Assembly: GCA_020310875.1 (NCBI GenBank)
Contig: CM035435.1
Location: forward strand, 69,102,955-69,166,954
DNA length: 64,000 nt
Direction of reading: 5' to 3'
Origin: Ceratopteris richardii
Lineage: Eukaryota > Streptophyta > Polypodiopsida > Polypodiales > Pteridaceae
The position numbers were made by a program, and so were the translations under genes. The notes under the pieces were generated by a model. That model saw only the letters and a program-made list of their open reading frames with translations, did not search any database and was not told the DNA's origin. This document shows, piece after piece, positions 53,588-64,000 of the stretch (positions are counted from its first letter, which is position 1; every line of letters starts with the position of its first letter).

Positions 53588-56500
53588 ATGGCGGAGGCAG
53601 CAGGAACTAGCTCTCACAAAGTGGTGGACTTGGACAGTTTACCCGTTTTGCCTGAGACAGTTGAAAGACCAGAAGAATTGCAGGCCGTCAAAATCATACC
53701 TATTGCGGACCCTCCGCGTGGCCACACCATGCCCGTGGGAAAGACTTCACATTGGTTTACCGAGGTAGCAGGACCCTTGGGGGAAGGAACGTATCTATGG
53801 GAATCAGAGTTGGACTACAATGGAAAGCAAGGCAGATACCATTTCTTTACAAGAGAATTTGAGAAGTTACAAAATGCGGAAGGTCTACGTCCGATATGGG
53901 AAAAAGCCGGATTGAGTGCCTATTTCAGTGCCCGACTCCCAAAACCTGACTTCATGCGATGCTACTATCTCATCAACACCTTGACTCCAAATCCGAACCC
54001 AAAAGGTGCAAGCTCATTTGTGATTCCATCTCTGACAAAGGGGAATGAGCTCAAGAGGTTTAGGCTATCAAACAATTTGGTGAGAGAAGCTCTGGATATG
54101 CGCGGCATGCATATTCCTACAGAGAAGGAAACCCTAGTACCGGACTACATGAAGAATCGAAGTCTCACCAAACTCAAGGACATGGTATCCATGACGCCTA
54201 ATATTGCAATACACCTTCGCATGTGCATGCAACACTTTGCTTTCCCGGCGCAGGATAGATTCACCATGCCGCACAAAAAGATTTGGTTTAGCCTGTATCT
54301 GGCAGAGACACAGAGCCTCACCATCAACCTACCCCACTGGATAATTGATCAGATACACTTAGCTCACAAACGCTGGCCGCGGAAACAGGTTTTATATGGT
54401 TGCTGTGCTCTGACAAGAATCATTTATAGGTGTTTGGCTTATGACATTCCAATCCAACGAGCCCTGATGTGGAATCGGGTAGAGCAGTTTCGAGGCAGGA
54501 CATCCACTGGACCCCCTTCTAAGAAGATGAGAGGCACGGTCCAAGTCCCATGTGCTCAACCACGTGGAGCCACCCTAACACCAGACGTCACACCACCACC
54601 CCGAAGAGTCCGACCATTCACACTCCGACTTCCAAGACGCAGCACCGATGGTTCCACTTTGATATTCCCTCCCATCCCAACGGATCTTGAATTTCCTAGT
54701 GGTGCACCTTTGGAAGAACTCACTAATGAAGACTTCGAACAACTATTACAAGATGTAGAGCTGGAGGCAGAAGAGGCACAACAAGCGGAGAATGTACAAA
54801 CGCAGGCCACAACCTCCCAAGCACCTGTCACACCTGTTGAAGTGGAGGAAGAAGATGACGGAGATGAAGAACAGGAGGATGATGAGGAGGAGTATGATCA
54901 AGAGCACCAAGAGGAGCAACAAGAAGTGCCAGAACTTGTAGGTGCACCGGCATATACAGCTCAACTACGAAGGCTATACGACACTATCAAAGCAGTACAA
55001 GAAAGGCATCAGCTCTCTCTGGTATCAGGTCAAGCTTTGATGCAAGAAATGCTATCAGATGAAGGGGTGGACCAACACTTCATTGACACCCTCAAATTAG
55101 TGTCAGACTCTTTAGGAGTTCCGGAGGCTGTCCACACCGCAGTCCGCCAGTCCGTAAGGTATGACAAACGCAGAGTGGACACGTTACCACGAGCAGGTAA
55201 GACTATCAGGATACCCGTCACAGAACCAGAAGTACCTATTGAGACCACAGCCACTCCCACAACCACCACTGACCTCTCCGCTGAAACCTTCGTTCAGACA
55301 TCACCCATCTCACCCCAGCGTCCTCCATCACCACCTTCTCCACCCCCACCACCACCTCCCACCTCGGAAGAAACGACAGTCATCACGTCTACCTTCACTT
55401 ATAACCCATCCTCATTCAAATCATTCTCATTTCGAGAACCCACCTCACAAGACACCCTCTTCTCCTTCGTCACCAATCCCTTGTACACTTCATCCCGTCT
55501 ATCCTCTGAACCCATGACTGGCCATCCCATAATTACAAGTGTAGTTGGAAACCCAGCACCCACAGAAGGCACCCTGTGTTTCCCGACCTATCCCCCAATA
55601 CGGGTACCTCCATTCCATGACCCTCACTTCCCATCTGGTCCCCACACCTCTTTCAACCTGACCGCGCCACCCCAATACCCGTCCTTTGTGGAGCAGTTCT
55701 TCCGCTCTCCAATGTTTCAAAGGCACCTTCCTCCGATGTTCGCAACGACATCAATTTACACGAACACCACACTCACTTCACCTACCATACCCACCTACAT
55801 GGTAGCCCCTGCACACACCACCTTGTCTGACCCAATGGACATTTCACCAACCACAGCACCTCTCCCCACGATTTCCCCACCTTCCCCTCCCTTGCCTCCC
55901 ACCTCACCACTCACATCATTGGCACACACAGCATTCACTACCCCCCTACCCAATCCCACCTCCTCTGCATTTCAAACTTTTCCCCTTGCATCTCATAATG
56001 TAAATAGCACGTTCAACACATTACTTCAATGTGCACATCAGCTACAACAAGACTACCATCAATTGGAAGAACGCACTGCTGCCCTCCAGGCAGAATCTCA
56101 ATGTCTCCAAGCTAGAGTCACCACTCTTGAAGCTGACTTCCTGACGCTCCTAGACGAGCATACCACACTACAGCAGGCTCACTCCGAATTGGAATCAAAG
56201 GCATCAACTGTAGATGACCAAGCAGTCAAGGAACTAGAAACAGTGCTTCAAGCGCAAATGATATCTAACGCTACACTCAGACGCAACATTGGGCTACTAA
56301 GAAAGCATATGGCAGCAGCACTAGAAGAGAACAAACGACTTCAACAACAAAACCAAGATAACTTTGAAGCGGCTATGGAAGGAACCGTAGGAGCAACCAT
56401 TAGCCCTACCAGATATAGAGCAGTTCCATCAGAAGACATCCGCATCCTACTTGAGGAGCATGCAAATTTCCTGGAGTCATATGAAAAACTAGAGACTGAA

Positions 56501-57967
56501 TGTGCCGATCTAAAGAAACAGTTAGCCAGTGTACCCACTGCTCAACAGGAGCCGGTAATCTTGCAACAATCTACAGAAGAAATGGAGACCCTTCGGAAAC
56601 AGGTGGCAGAACTCCAAGCACGCCTCTTACCATATGAACGACCACCCTCGCCCATTGAAGAACCAGAACCTGAAACAGTAGTGGAAATCCCCGTCGAGGA
56701 CAGCTACGAAGAGCCATACGAGCCTATGCCGACGCCTGGTGGTCGAACTACAGAAGAAGGACAAGACACGTTAGAAATTCAAGTTCCAGATTGGGTTAGA
56801 AGGGTCGAGAAAGTGGGTAAGACACATGATGATCGTGTGGCCGTGCAAATGCAATCTCTCACGAATCTGGAAGAAACGGTCCTTCGGTCTTCCTACTTTC
56901 AACAATTATCCCATCAACGGTTAATCACAACATCAGAATCGCAATACATGCCTTATTTTGTCTTACTACATGATTATAATGCAGAAGTCAAAAGACATAC
57001 AGGGAAGGAGCCCACATTCGCTACTCAATTTGAGATAGGGGATTTACCGACCGATGCACGTGCTGGCTCGATTTTCCAACCTAATTGGCGTGCACGTTTA
57101 CTCACCGATTACCCAGAGATGATGAGTACCTGGGCTACCATGCCACTCTATATCAAGTATAATCCATGCTATTGTCCAGTGGTACGTCGCAGATCCTGGC
57201 AAGCATTTGCAATCAAGGTACGCAACAATAAAGAGTGCTCGGCTTGGGTTAACTATCCATATTTTGCTCCACCTCGAGGACCTCCAACCGTAGCCTACAT
57301 GATATCAACCATTCGGCACTGGTCCGCACGCCTAAATAATGTACCTGATATAGCAGCGAAAATGTGTATGAAGATATTCGAGCTCATGACCATTGTCTTC
57401 AAAACCTTTCGGAATGTCCACGCTCCATACATCTCCGCCCCTGGATTCGCTCAAGGCAACAAGGATCTAGTCTACGACATGAGCCAAACCCCCTCGGTCA
57501 CTATCATCTTTGCTTGGCATGCACGAATAAAGTACTTGCCCGCATGCTTCAAGCAGACATTTGAGGAAATGTTCTCTACGGGATTCTGGGAATACAATTC
57601 CGAAATTTTCATTCCCAGACCCACACACTTGCTACATCTATTCGCAGTAGAACAAGCGATCCATGCAGATCAGTTACGTCTGCCACATCCGGACATTCCA
57701 GGACCAATCGATTGGGATCGTATGATGACAGATTTGGCCAGAGGACTACGCATACAAGAACATCAGCTTGCCACTCAGGTTGTGGAATATTACATCCAAC
57801 ACTCCCAGCAACAAGGGTCTGTCAGGGACGACAGACGCGAGAGAGGGGGGGGTGTTGAGAGCAGTATGGGCACCCAAGGACTGACTAGACAAAGAAGCCA
57901 GCGGAGAGAGTCAGAACAAAGTGAAGGAGTAAGTAGACAAAGTAGTCGACGCAAATCTGGCAGATAG
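53588..57967 (+). CDS. ORF2 of element F: large extra protein whose C-terminus lies in the 3' LTR
   Basis: 1459 residues, open throughout, starting MAEAAGTSSHK. Conserved N-terminal part with RCYYL, MCMQHFAFPAQDRFT, HKKIWFSLYLAE and GCCALTRIIYRCLAYD; an acidic Glu/Asp run (about 410-450); a long Pro/Thr/Ser region; a coiled coil (about 815-1000); a C-terminal domain with YNPCY, RRRSWQAF, TIRHW and ARIKYLPACFKQTFEEMF. It then crosses the polypurine tract (coding ERGGG) and its last 37 residues, Arg/Ser-rich (LTRQRSQRRESEQ, SSRRKSGR), are encoded by the first bases of the 3' LTR. No signal peptide or membrane segment. The N- and C-terminal domains match C well, but the middle does not. Function unknown; a nucleic-acid-binding or particle role is possible. 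Confidence 0.88.
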   Translation: MAEAAGTSSHKVVDLDSLPVLPETVERPEELQAVKIIPIADPPRGHTMPVGKTSHWFTEVAGPLGEGTYLWESELDYNGKQGRYHFFTREFEKLQNAEGLRPIWEKAGLSAYFSARLPKPDFMRCYYLINTLTPNPNPKGASSFVIPSLTKGNELKRFRLSNNLVREALDMRGMHIPTEKETLVPDYMKNRSLTKLKDMVSMTPNIAIHLRMCMQHFAFPAQDRFTMPHKKIWFSLYLAETQSLTINLPHWIIDQIHLAHKRWPRKQVLYGCCALTRIIYRCLAYDIPIQRALMWNRVEQFRGRTSTGPPSKKMRGTVQVPCAQPRGATLTPDVTPPPRRVRPFTLRLPRRSTDGSTLIFPPIPTDLEFPSGAPLEELTNEDFEQLLQDVELEAEEAQQAENVQTQATTSQAPVTPVEVEEEDDGDEEQEDDEEEYDQEHQEEQQEVPELVGAPAYTAQLRRLYDTIKAVQERHQLSLVSGQALMQEMLSDEGVDQHFIDTLKLVSDSLGVPEAVHTAVRQSVRYDKRRVDTLPRAGKTIRIPVTEPEVPIETTATPTTTTDLSAETFVQTSPISPQRPPSPPSPPPPPPPTSEETTVITSTFTYNPSSFKSFSFREPTSQDTLFSFVTNPLYTSSRLSSEPMTGHPIITSVVGNPAPTEGTLCFPTYPPIRVPPFHDPHFPSGPHTSFNLTAPPQYPSFVEQFFRSPMFQRHLPPMFATTSIYTNTTLTSPTIPTYMVAPAHTTLSDPMDISPTTAPLPTISPPSPPLPPTSPLTSLAHTAFTTPLPNPTSSAFQTFPLASHNVNSTFNTLLQCAHQLQQDYHQLEERTAALQAESQCLQARVTTLEADFLTLLDEHTTLQQAHSELESKASTVDDQAVKELETVLQAQMISNATLRRNIGLLRKHMAAALEENKRLQQQNQDNFEAAMEGTVGATISPTRYRAVPSEDIRILLEEHANFLESYEKLETECADLKKQLASVPTAQQEPVILQQSTEEMETLRKQVAELQARLLPYERPPSPIEEPEPETVVEIPVEDSYEEPYEPMPTPGGRTTEEGQDTLEIQVPDWVRRVEKVGKTHDDRVAVQMQSLTNLEETVLRSSYFQQLSHQRLITTSESQYMPYFVLLHDYNAEVKRHTGKEPTFATQFEIGDLPTDARAGSIFQPNWRARLLTDYPEMMSTWATMPLYIKYNPCYCPVVRRRSWQAFAIKVRNNKECSAWVNYPYFAPPRGPPTVAYMISTIRHWSARLNNVPDIAAKMCMKIFELMTIVFKTFRNVHAPYISAPGFAQGNKDLVYDMSQTPSVTIIFAWHARIKYLPACFKQTFEEMFSTGFWEYNSEIFIPRPTHLLHLFAVEQAIHADQLRLPHPDIPGPIDWDRMMTDLARGLRIQEHQLATQVVEYYIQHSQQQGSVRDDRRERGGGVESSMGTQGLTRQRSQRRESEQSEGVSRQSSRRKSGR
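57839..57852 (+). promoter_or_regulatory. Polypurine tract of element F
   Basis: GAGAGAGGGGGGGG directly before the LTR start TGTTGAG. It lies inside the ORF2 reading frame. Confidence 0.9.
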
Positions 57968-58485
57968 GCCCTTCAATTTTTCCCAAATCTACATCTTTTA
58001 ACAGTGATTCTTATCACTAACAATCATTGTAAATACCATTTCATATTTTTGTAGCTCCATTTTGTGCAAGCCAAGGAGTCCTTGAGCTTGAGGAGCCTTA
58101 GAAGTACCTATATATCAATTTTCGTAATTTTTAGACTCCGTTTGAGCCCTCAAATTGGCCCTGGAACCTAATTTTTAACTAGGCCGGACACTAGGTCTGG
58201 ACAGGGCCAAAACCTAGTCAAAAACTATAAAAAGAGCTAGAGAGCTCATTTTTGGGGTTAGATGGTAATTGAAACGAACTTGTAAGAGCATTTTGAAAGT
58301 AATCTAAAAGCTCCATTGATTCTCACTCTTTGTCTTGCCGTGTGTGCGCGCGTGTGTGTATGTGTGTGCATGCTAGTGTGCTTCTCACTCACGCACTTGT
58401 GCCGCCACTTGCTCGAGGTCTTCATACCATCCTCACGTCTTCCCGGATTGACATTAAAGGAGGTGCTACTCATCATTTAGCTACA
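57853..58485 (+). repeat. Element F 3' LTR
   Basis: 633 bp, the partner of 41366-41998. A TATA box is at 58226-58234. Its first 115 bases encode the end of ORF2 and the stop codon. Confidence 0.94.
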
Positions 58486-58490
58486 CACCC
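58486..58490. repeat. Target-site duplication of element F, right copy
   Basis: CACCC, matching 41361-41365. Element E coding sequence resumes directly (CTACAGTGGAATCC). Confidence 0.92.
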
Positions 58491-61400
58491 CTACAGTGGA
58501 ATCCTATCCACAAAGCGAAAGAAGATTCAATCTCTGTGCATTCTGGAAGTTCGCCTGATCCTTCCTGGCTGCATGAAGATACTCACTTGTGGATGTGCAA
58601 GGTCGCAGAGGAAGAGGAAAAGCGTCTAAAAGCGAGAGAAGAAGGAACTCCCCCAGGAGATAGACCAATAAAAGACCCAGCCTATACACCGATGATATTT
58701 CCAGATGAGGAATTTGAGCCTCATGGTTGGCCAGAAATCTTAGCTACCATGGACATAGCCGTCAATGAAGAACAATGGACACCTCACTGTGATGAGGAGG
58801 GTTATGATATTTCAGTGTTCATGTGTCAACCCCTGTTGGAAGAGTGTGATCCTAATGAGCTCATAGAAGAAGAAGAGAATGACGATGATCTAGAATCCAT
58901 TGTGATGGATACTTACTTTGACTCAGAGGAACACTATTTAGAAGACATAGGAGTGTTAACCCAAAAAGAAGAAGAACCCCTCACGAGTATTAAAACGATA
59001 AATTCCAAGGAAGGAAGTGAAGGAGGTCAAAAGAAAAAGAAAAGAAAAGCGGTGAAACAAGAAGAGGAAGAATCATTGTTTGAAGTACCAGAAAATTTCA
59101 AGAAATATGAAGTGGAAGACCGAAAAATTTTGGTACGAATGCCTAAGAGAGAGGCCATTATAGGAGAAGCATATGACAATAAGGAAAAGACCAAAAAAAT
59201 TGTAGTGACCATTGAAGGGAACGAAGAACGATGTACGTACATAGGAGATGACCTAAGTGCAAAAGAAGAAGCAGAGCTTGTAGCTCTATTAAGGGAATAT
59301 AGGGATGTATTCGCATGGCACTATAGAGACTTGAAAGGAGTAGATCCAAAGATTTGCTCTCATACGATTCCGATGACCGCTGATGCCAAGCCCACTAAAC
59401 AAAAGCCCTACACATATAATGACAATTATGCAGCCAAAATAAAGGAGGAAATTGACAGGTTGATTGAAGCTGGATTCATCTATGAGATTGAGCACACTGA
59501 ATGGGTGTCCCCCATTGTGGTGGTACCCAAGAAGAATGGGAAATTGCGAGTGTGCATTAACCTTAAAAAAGTTAATGCCGCAACGATCAGAGATAGTTAT
59601 CCACTTCCAATCACCGAACATCTATTGGAGCGTGTTGCAGGCAAGGAAGTTTATAGCTTCCTTGATGGATTTTCAGGTTACAACCAAGTAGCCATTGCCC
59701 CCGAAGATCAACACAAAACGGCCTTTGCCACAGAATGGGGAATCTTCGCATTTCGTGTGATGCCATTTGGGCTCACCAATGCACCTGCAACATTCCAAAG
59801 GCTCATGTGTCATGTCTTCAAGGAGTTCTTGCGGAAGAGCTTAGAAGTTTATGTGGATGATTTATGCGCTCATTCCCAACAGAGAAGTTACCATATCCCT
59901 GAGCTCAGACAAATCTTCAACAAGTGTAGAGATTATCGAGTGTGTCTGAACCCAGAGAAGTGTGTGTTCATGGTACGACAAGGTAAAATCTTAGGTCACA
60001 TTGTTTCTAAGAATGGAATTTCAACAGATGAAGACAAGGTAAGAGCGATAGCAGAGTTGCCAAGACCAAGAAATGTTAAAGAGGTACAGGCCTTTATGGG
60101 CCATTGTGGATATTACCGTAGGTTTATCCACATGCATGCCATCATAGCTAAACCTCTTTACGGGTTGCTAACAAATTTTGAGTGGAACGAGGAATGCGAA
60201 AATTCCTTCAACGAGCTGAAAAGACGTTTGTGCACAGCACCAATATTGACTACTCCGGATTGGAGCAAACCCTTTCATGTCCATGTAGATACCTCCAATC
60301 ATGCAATAGGATGTGTGCTAGCACAACCCACAGGTGAAGGAAACCTAGATTTGCCGATAGCATATGCTAGTAGGCAATTAAATGCAGCTGAACGAAATTA
60401 TACCACAACGGAGAGAGAAGGCTTAGGTATGGTATACGCTGTAAAAAAGTTTAGACACTATTTATTGGCCAATAAGTTTAAGTTTTTCACTGATCATCAA
60501 GCTTTACTATATTTGGTCAATAAACCTTGCAATACAGGCCGCTTAGTAAGATGGTTCCTCTTACTAATGGAATACGACTTTGAAGTTGTTGTCAGGAAAG
60601 GTAGAACCCATCTTAGGGCAGACCATCTTTCTCGTATCACTTCAGGAGAGCCACCGCAAGGAGTGTCTGATGAGTTGCCCGATGCTTATCTGTTCAATTT
60701 AGAAGTTGTTCCTAAATGGGCAAATAAGTTGGTCCCAGTCCTAACCTTTGGGCCTGCAAATAAAAATGTGAAAACAAGCAAAGAAGAAATTGTAAGATCA
60801 CAAAAGTATCAAATATTGGCCGGAAGCATGTACAAACAAGATCCAGAGGGTGTACTAGCTTGTTTTGTTGAGGACGACGAACATACTAGTTGGATGCAAC
60901 AAGCCCATGAGGGACTGCTAGGAAATCACTACTCTAAACAACGAACATTGCAAAATCTAAAACGTTTAGGAGTGTATTGGCCTAGCATGGACAAAGAAAT
61001 ATAGGAGTGGATCCAAAATTGTCCAGTGTGCCAGAAGAGACCCCCAGTGGAGCATGCCACTCTTTATCATGTGTCATTAATCCCAGATTGGAGTGCTCCA
61101 TTGGTTGAGTTCATGAGATCGGGAACATTACCCCATCAGGCTAGTCTTGCAAGAAAACGGAGCATGGAGCAAGAGGCTCAAGACTATGCCTTAGTAGGAG
61201 ACAACCTATATCGAAGAGGCAAGGATGGTTACCTAAGACTGTGCGTTCATGAATCAGACTATTTGAAAGTCTTAGAAACTGCACATAGTAGTGTTGCAGG
61301 TGGACATTTTGGGCCTGACCGAGTAATTAAGACCATTTTATTCTCAGGACTTTGGTGGCCCACTCTTCATATGGATGCACATACTTATGTGAAGAAATGT

Positions 61401-63800
61401 GACACGTGCCAACGTGCCCAATATCCGATAAGAAAAGACGAGATGCCTTTAAGGCCAATGATGGGAGGACGTGCATTCTCGAAGTGGGGTATAGACTTCG
61501 TTGGTCCTATTAACCCCCCAGCTAGAAACTCCCATGCAGAATACATTATTGTAGCCACAGATTACCTTACAAAGTGGGTGGAAGTAAAAGCCACGACAAA
61601 GAATGCTGCTCAAACGACGGCTAAGTTCCTATTCGAAAATGTGTTCACTAGATATGGGTTACCAATAGAGTTGGTTAGTGATAGAGGTACGCACTTCTTG
61701 AACGAGGTCATTGAACATCTCCTTCAAGAATTCATGGTGATACACAAGAAGTCTGCCCCTTATCACCCACAAGCCAACGGACGGGCCGAGAGCACGAATA
61801 AGATCCTATGTAATGTATTGACAAAACTGGTGAATAATAAACGCTCTGATTGGGACAAACAGCTTCATCATGCTGTTTGGGCATACCGAGTTGCCTACAA
61901 AACGGTACTCAATGCTACCCCATTTCAGATGGTCTTTGGACAGAATGCTGTGCTACCATTAGACTTCCTAATCCCTGCCTTGAAAGTAGCACAAGAACAT
62001 GAGTGGAATGGACATGAGTTGTCTTCCAGGATCTTTGATCTAGAACGCTTAGGTGAGACGAGGCTACGAGCAGCAGCAGGCATTTATGCTGCCAAGAAAA
62101 GGCAAAAGGCATACTTTGATGCCCATGTAAAGGATAAAGGATTGAAGGAAGGAGATCTAGTGCTGGTTTATACGCTAAAGCAACATGCCCGCAAATTGGA
62201 GAAGCGAGGATATGGACCCATGATCATTAATAGACTCTCCACTAGCGGTGCAGTTCAATTGGCTACTTTAGAAGGTGATGTCCTACCCAACTATATTAGT
62301 GGATGCCGAGTCAAGTTATATCAAGAACCTCTTACAGAGGAAATGCTCACAAGACTCAACACTGCTAAGAAGCGAAAAGAAGAGGAGTTAAGGGTTAGAG
62401 AAGAAGCACAAGCAGAGGCTAGAGAGCGCATCAGAAGAAATAAGTTACGGCGGCTGGGCCTCGAAGTCAACACAAAGGCTCCAAAATATCACATGGACAT
62501 GTGCCAAAAATCGGGCATAACTAATTCTCAAATAATTGATCGACGGCCCTTTGTGACTATAGAGGTAGGACAAGGAAAGAGTGTAAGGACTGTGAGAGCA
62601 TTGGTTGACTCAGGAGCAGCAACTAGTGCAGTTAGACTTTCATACTGCCAAGACCTGCATTTGGACATCAAGCCCATAGAAGCCTATCTCATAGGATTAG
62701 GAGGCGTGGAAACACCCTGTTTGGGCGAGGTGGAACTTCCCATCTACCTTCAAGATGTTCCAATAAAAGTCAAAATGCTAGTGTGTCATGATGAGGACCT
62801 CACAGAACCACTTGTCTTGGGTCAAGATTGGATTTACGACCATGCTGTCAACTTGAACCTAAGAAGTCAACTTCTTCAAGTGTGGGTATGTAATCAATGC
62901 ATTACATTAGAATTGGAGAATCACATGCCCATTGAAACTGACACCACACACTCTCTTTGTTCCTCTAAGGCTAATCTTCTTGAACAAGATGTTGTAGATG
63001 TCAAAAGCTCTATGATCCAGACGGACGCAATCACGGAAGGACAGTCGCAAAGGCAAGATGAACCTTCTTCTTGTTTTTCAAAGAGTAAAGCATCCACGTT
63101 AGTCCAACCTCAGAAGCAAACAAAACAGTGCAAGATAGCCAGTCTATCAAATAGACAAAGAGCCTTCAAGCAGAAATAAGTTAGGGGCATGAAGCAGATA
63201 TGGGTAAAGAAAGGAGTGCAACCATCGATGTTGCCTCAAAGATTCCCACCCAACCAGATCGACCATGAAAAAAGAAGGACCAAGCACCTACGACAGGGTC
63301 AAGCACAAACAATCCATCAAATTTGGGTACCGAAGCTATCAATGAAGGCCGACCACAATCAGGTACAAATTTGGATGCCAAAAAAATTAGCTACTGCTCA
63401 ACAAGGGCGATTACAGATGTGGGTACCCAAGAAGCTCTTACACGTACAAAAGCCTATGCTCCCCACCATGCAAAAGGCCTCAACAAAGAAGACAAGGAAG
63501 ACAAAGGGTAAGAACAGAGCACAAAGACCAAAAGAAGCTAAACTCAACCCTCCTACAAAAAAAGGTAGGCACTCACCCAGGATATGGGTTTGGAAGCCAA
63601 AAGCACAAGCAACATCCACAGAACCGAGGGGCCAACCACACTGGATACCAAAGTTTGGACTGCATCCAAAGAAGAACTGGCCTGAGGTGATCTCTACAGT
63701 CCCAAACCCTATTCCAAAATGGGTTCCAGTCCGGAGGATTACATCATTTCGAGATCCGATAGACACCTCCAATCAAAGAGTTCATCAAGTATACAAGTAA
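58486..63800 (+). pseudogene. Element E pol region after the F insertion
   Basis: Continues the family polyprotein: RT with FLDGFSGYNQVAIAPED and YVDD (about 59850), RNase H (VHVDTSNHAIGCVLAQ to RADHLSR), the doubled H2C2 modules, integrase core (GIDFVGPI, VSDRGTHF, RAESTNK), GPY/F-like stretch, second protease motif DSGAATS (about 62607-62622) with VLGQDW, and a long basic tail holding at least six W-(V/I/M)-P-K or similar motifs (63189-63760). About two breaks lie in this part. It is roughly as close to C and F in pol as a sister subfamily would be. Confidence 0.9.
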
Positions 63801-64000
63801 CATCAAAAGTCTCGACCAGCAGCAACCATGTGCCTGTGGCATAACCTTGTCGTTTGCACCATTCAGGTCATGCATTTCCAAAGTATGCATCAATATAGGG
63901 CCGCCTTACATGGCCGTGCATAGACACAATTGAGAAATCCCAGGCACATGAGACACAATTTTCGCATGCAAAATATGTTATTGATACTAACCTCTCTCTT
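63801..64000 (+). other. Element E, sequence after pol
   Basis: No ORF is readable. By position this should be the spacer before ORF2, but the TTCTCACAG acceptor-like string seen in C and F does not appear before the window ends. Confidence 0.5.

Larger units (their letters stand above)
41366..58485 (+). mobile_element. Element F: 17.1-kb Ty3/gypsy retrotransposon nested in element E
   Basis: Two 633-bp LTRs differ at three positions by eye, so the insertion is recent. It has the CACCC duplication, a perfect tRNA-Asp primer site, leader array, gag-pro-pol with about two breaks, an open ORF2, and the polypurine tract GAGAGAGGGGGGGG. It is very close to element C through gag and pol, but has a different LTR tip and a clearly diverged ORF2. 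Confidence 0.95.
35474..64000 (+). mobile_element. Element E: large Ty3/gypsy copy of the family, split by element F, running off the window
   Basis: E's own sequence is 35474-41365 and 58486-64000. It has a 5' LTR, tRNA-Asp primer site, leader with palindrome array, gag-protease, then (after F) RT, RNase H, integrase, second protease motif and WVPK tail. ORF2 and the 3' LTR would lie beyond 64000. It inserted into the gag region of the decayed Ty3 element. Its coding part has about three breaks besides the F insertion. Confidence 0.9.

Noticed and set aside
53588-57967. Envelope glycoprotein reading of ORF2
   Set aside because: Position fits env, but there is no signal peptide, no hydrophobic membrane segment and no furin-like or glycosylation-rich ectodomain pattern.

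Overview
The window is plant nuclear DNA made almost entirely of nested LTR retrotransposons of the Ty3/gypsy type. No host gene was found. The evidence is a primer-binding site matching plant tRNA-Asp in every element, Ty3-type RT, RNase H and integrase, gag ORFs beginning MNLRSGRH, and 5-bp target duplications at three elements. Elements of about 17 kb stacked inside one another point to a large, repeat-rich genome. The RT sequence does not look like a common angiosperm Athila or Tat RT to me, so a gymnosperm, fern or lycophyte is plausible, but the species cannot be fixed from sequence alone.

Layout, left to right. 1-2132 is unassigned flank. Element B (minus, 2133-25627) is a short LTR-leader-gag-LTR copy whose 5' LTR is split by element C. 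Element C (minus, 8314-25449, 17.1 kb, duplication GCTCC) looks whole: near-identical LTRs, a 3203-residue gag-protease-RT-RNase H-integrase polyprotein, and a separate 1422-residue ORF2. 25628-26021 is unidentified. Element D (minus, 26022-31453) has a 5' LTR, leader and gag to the start of pol. 31454-35473 is a decayed Ty3 element of another lineage, into which D and E inserted head to head. Element E (plus, from 35474 past the window end) is split by element F (plus, 41366-58485, 17.1 kb, duplication CACCC), which carries a gag-pol with about two breaks and an open 1459-residue ORF2. E's pol resumes at 58486 and runs to 63800.

B to F are one family with an unusual plan. Their leaders carry arrays of palindromes centred on TCGCGA, with different flanks in each element, followed by a shared block and then gag. 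The pol carries a doubled integrase zinc-finger module, a second aspartic protease motif after the integrase, and a tail of repeated W-V-P-K motifs. A conserved inverted repeat and a splice-acceptor-like site precede ORF2, which sits where env would be but shows no envelope features. In F, ORF2 reads through the polypurine tract and ends inside the 3' LTR. The likely order of events is decayed Ty3 element, then D and E, then F into E; separately B, then C into B.
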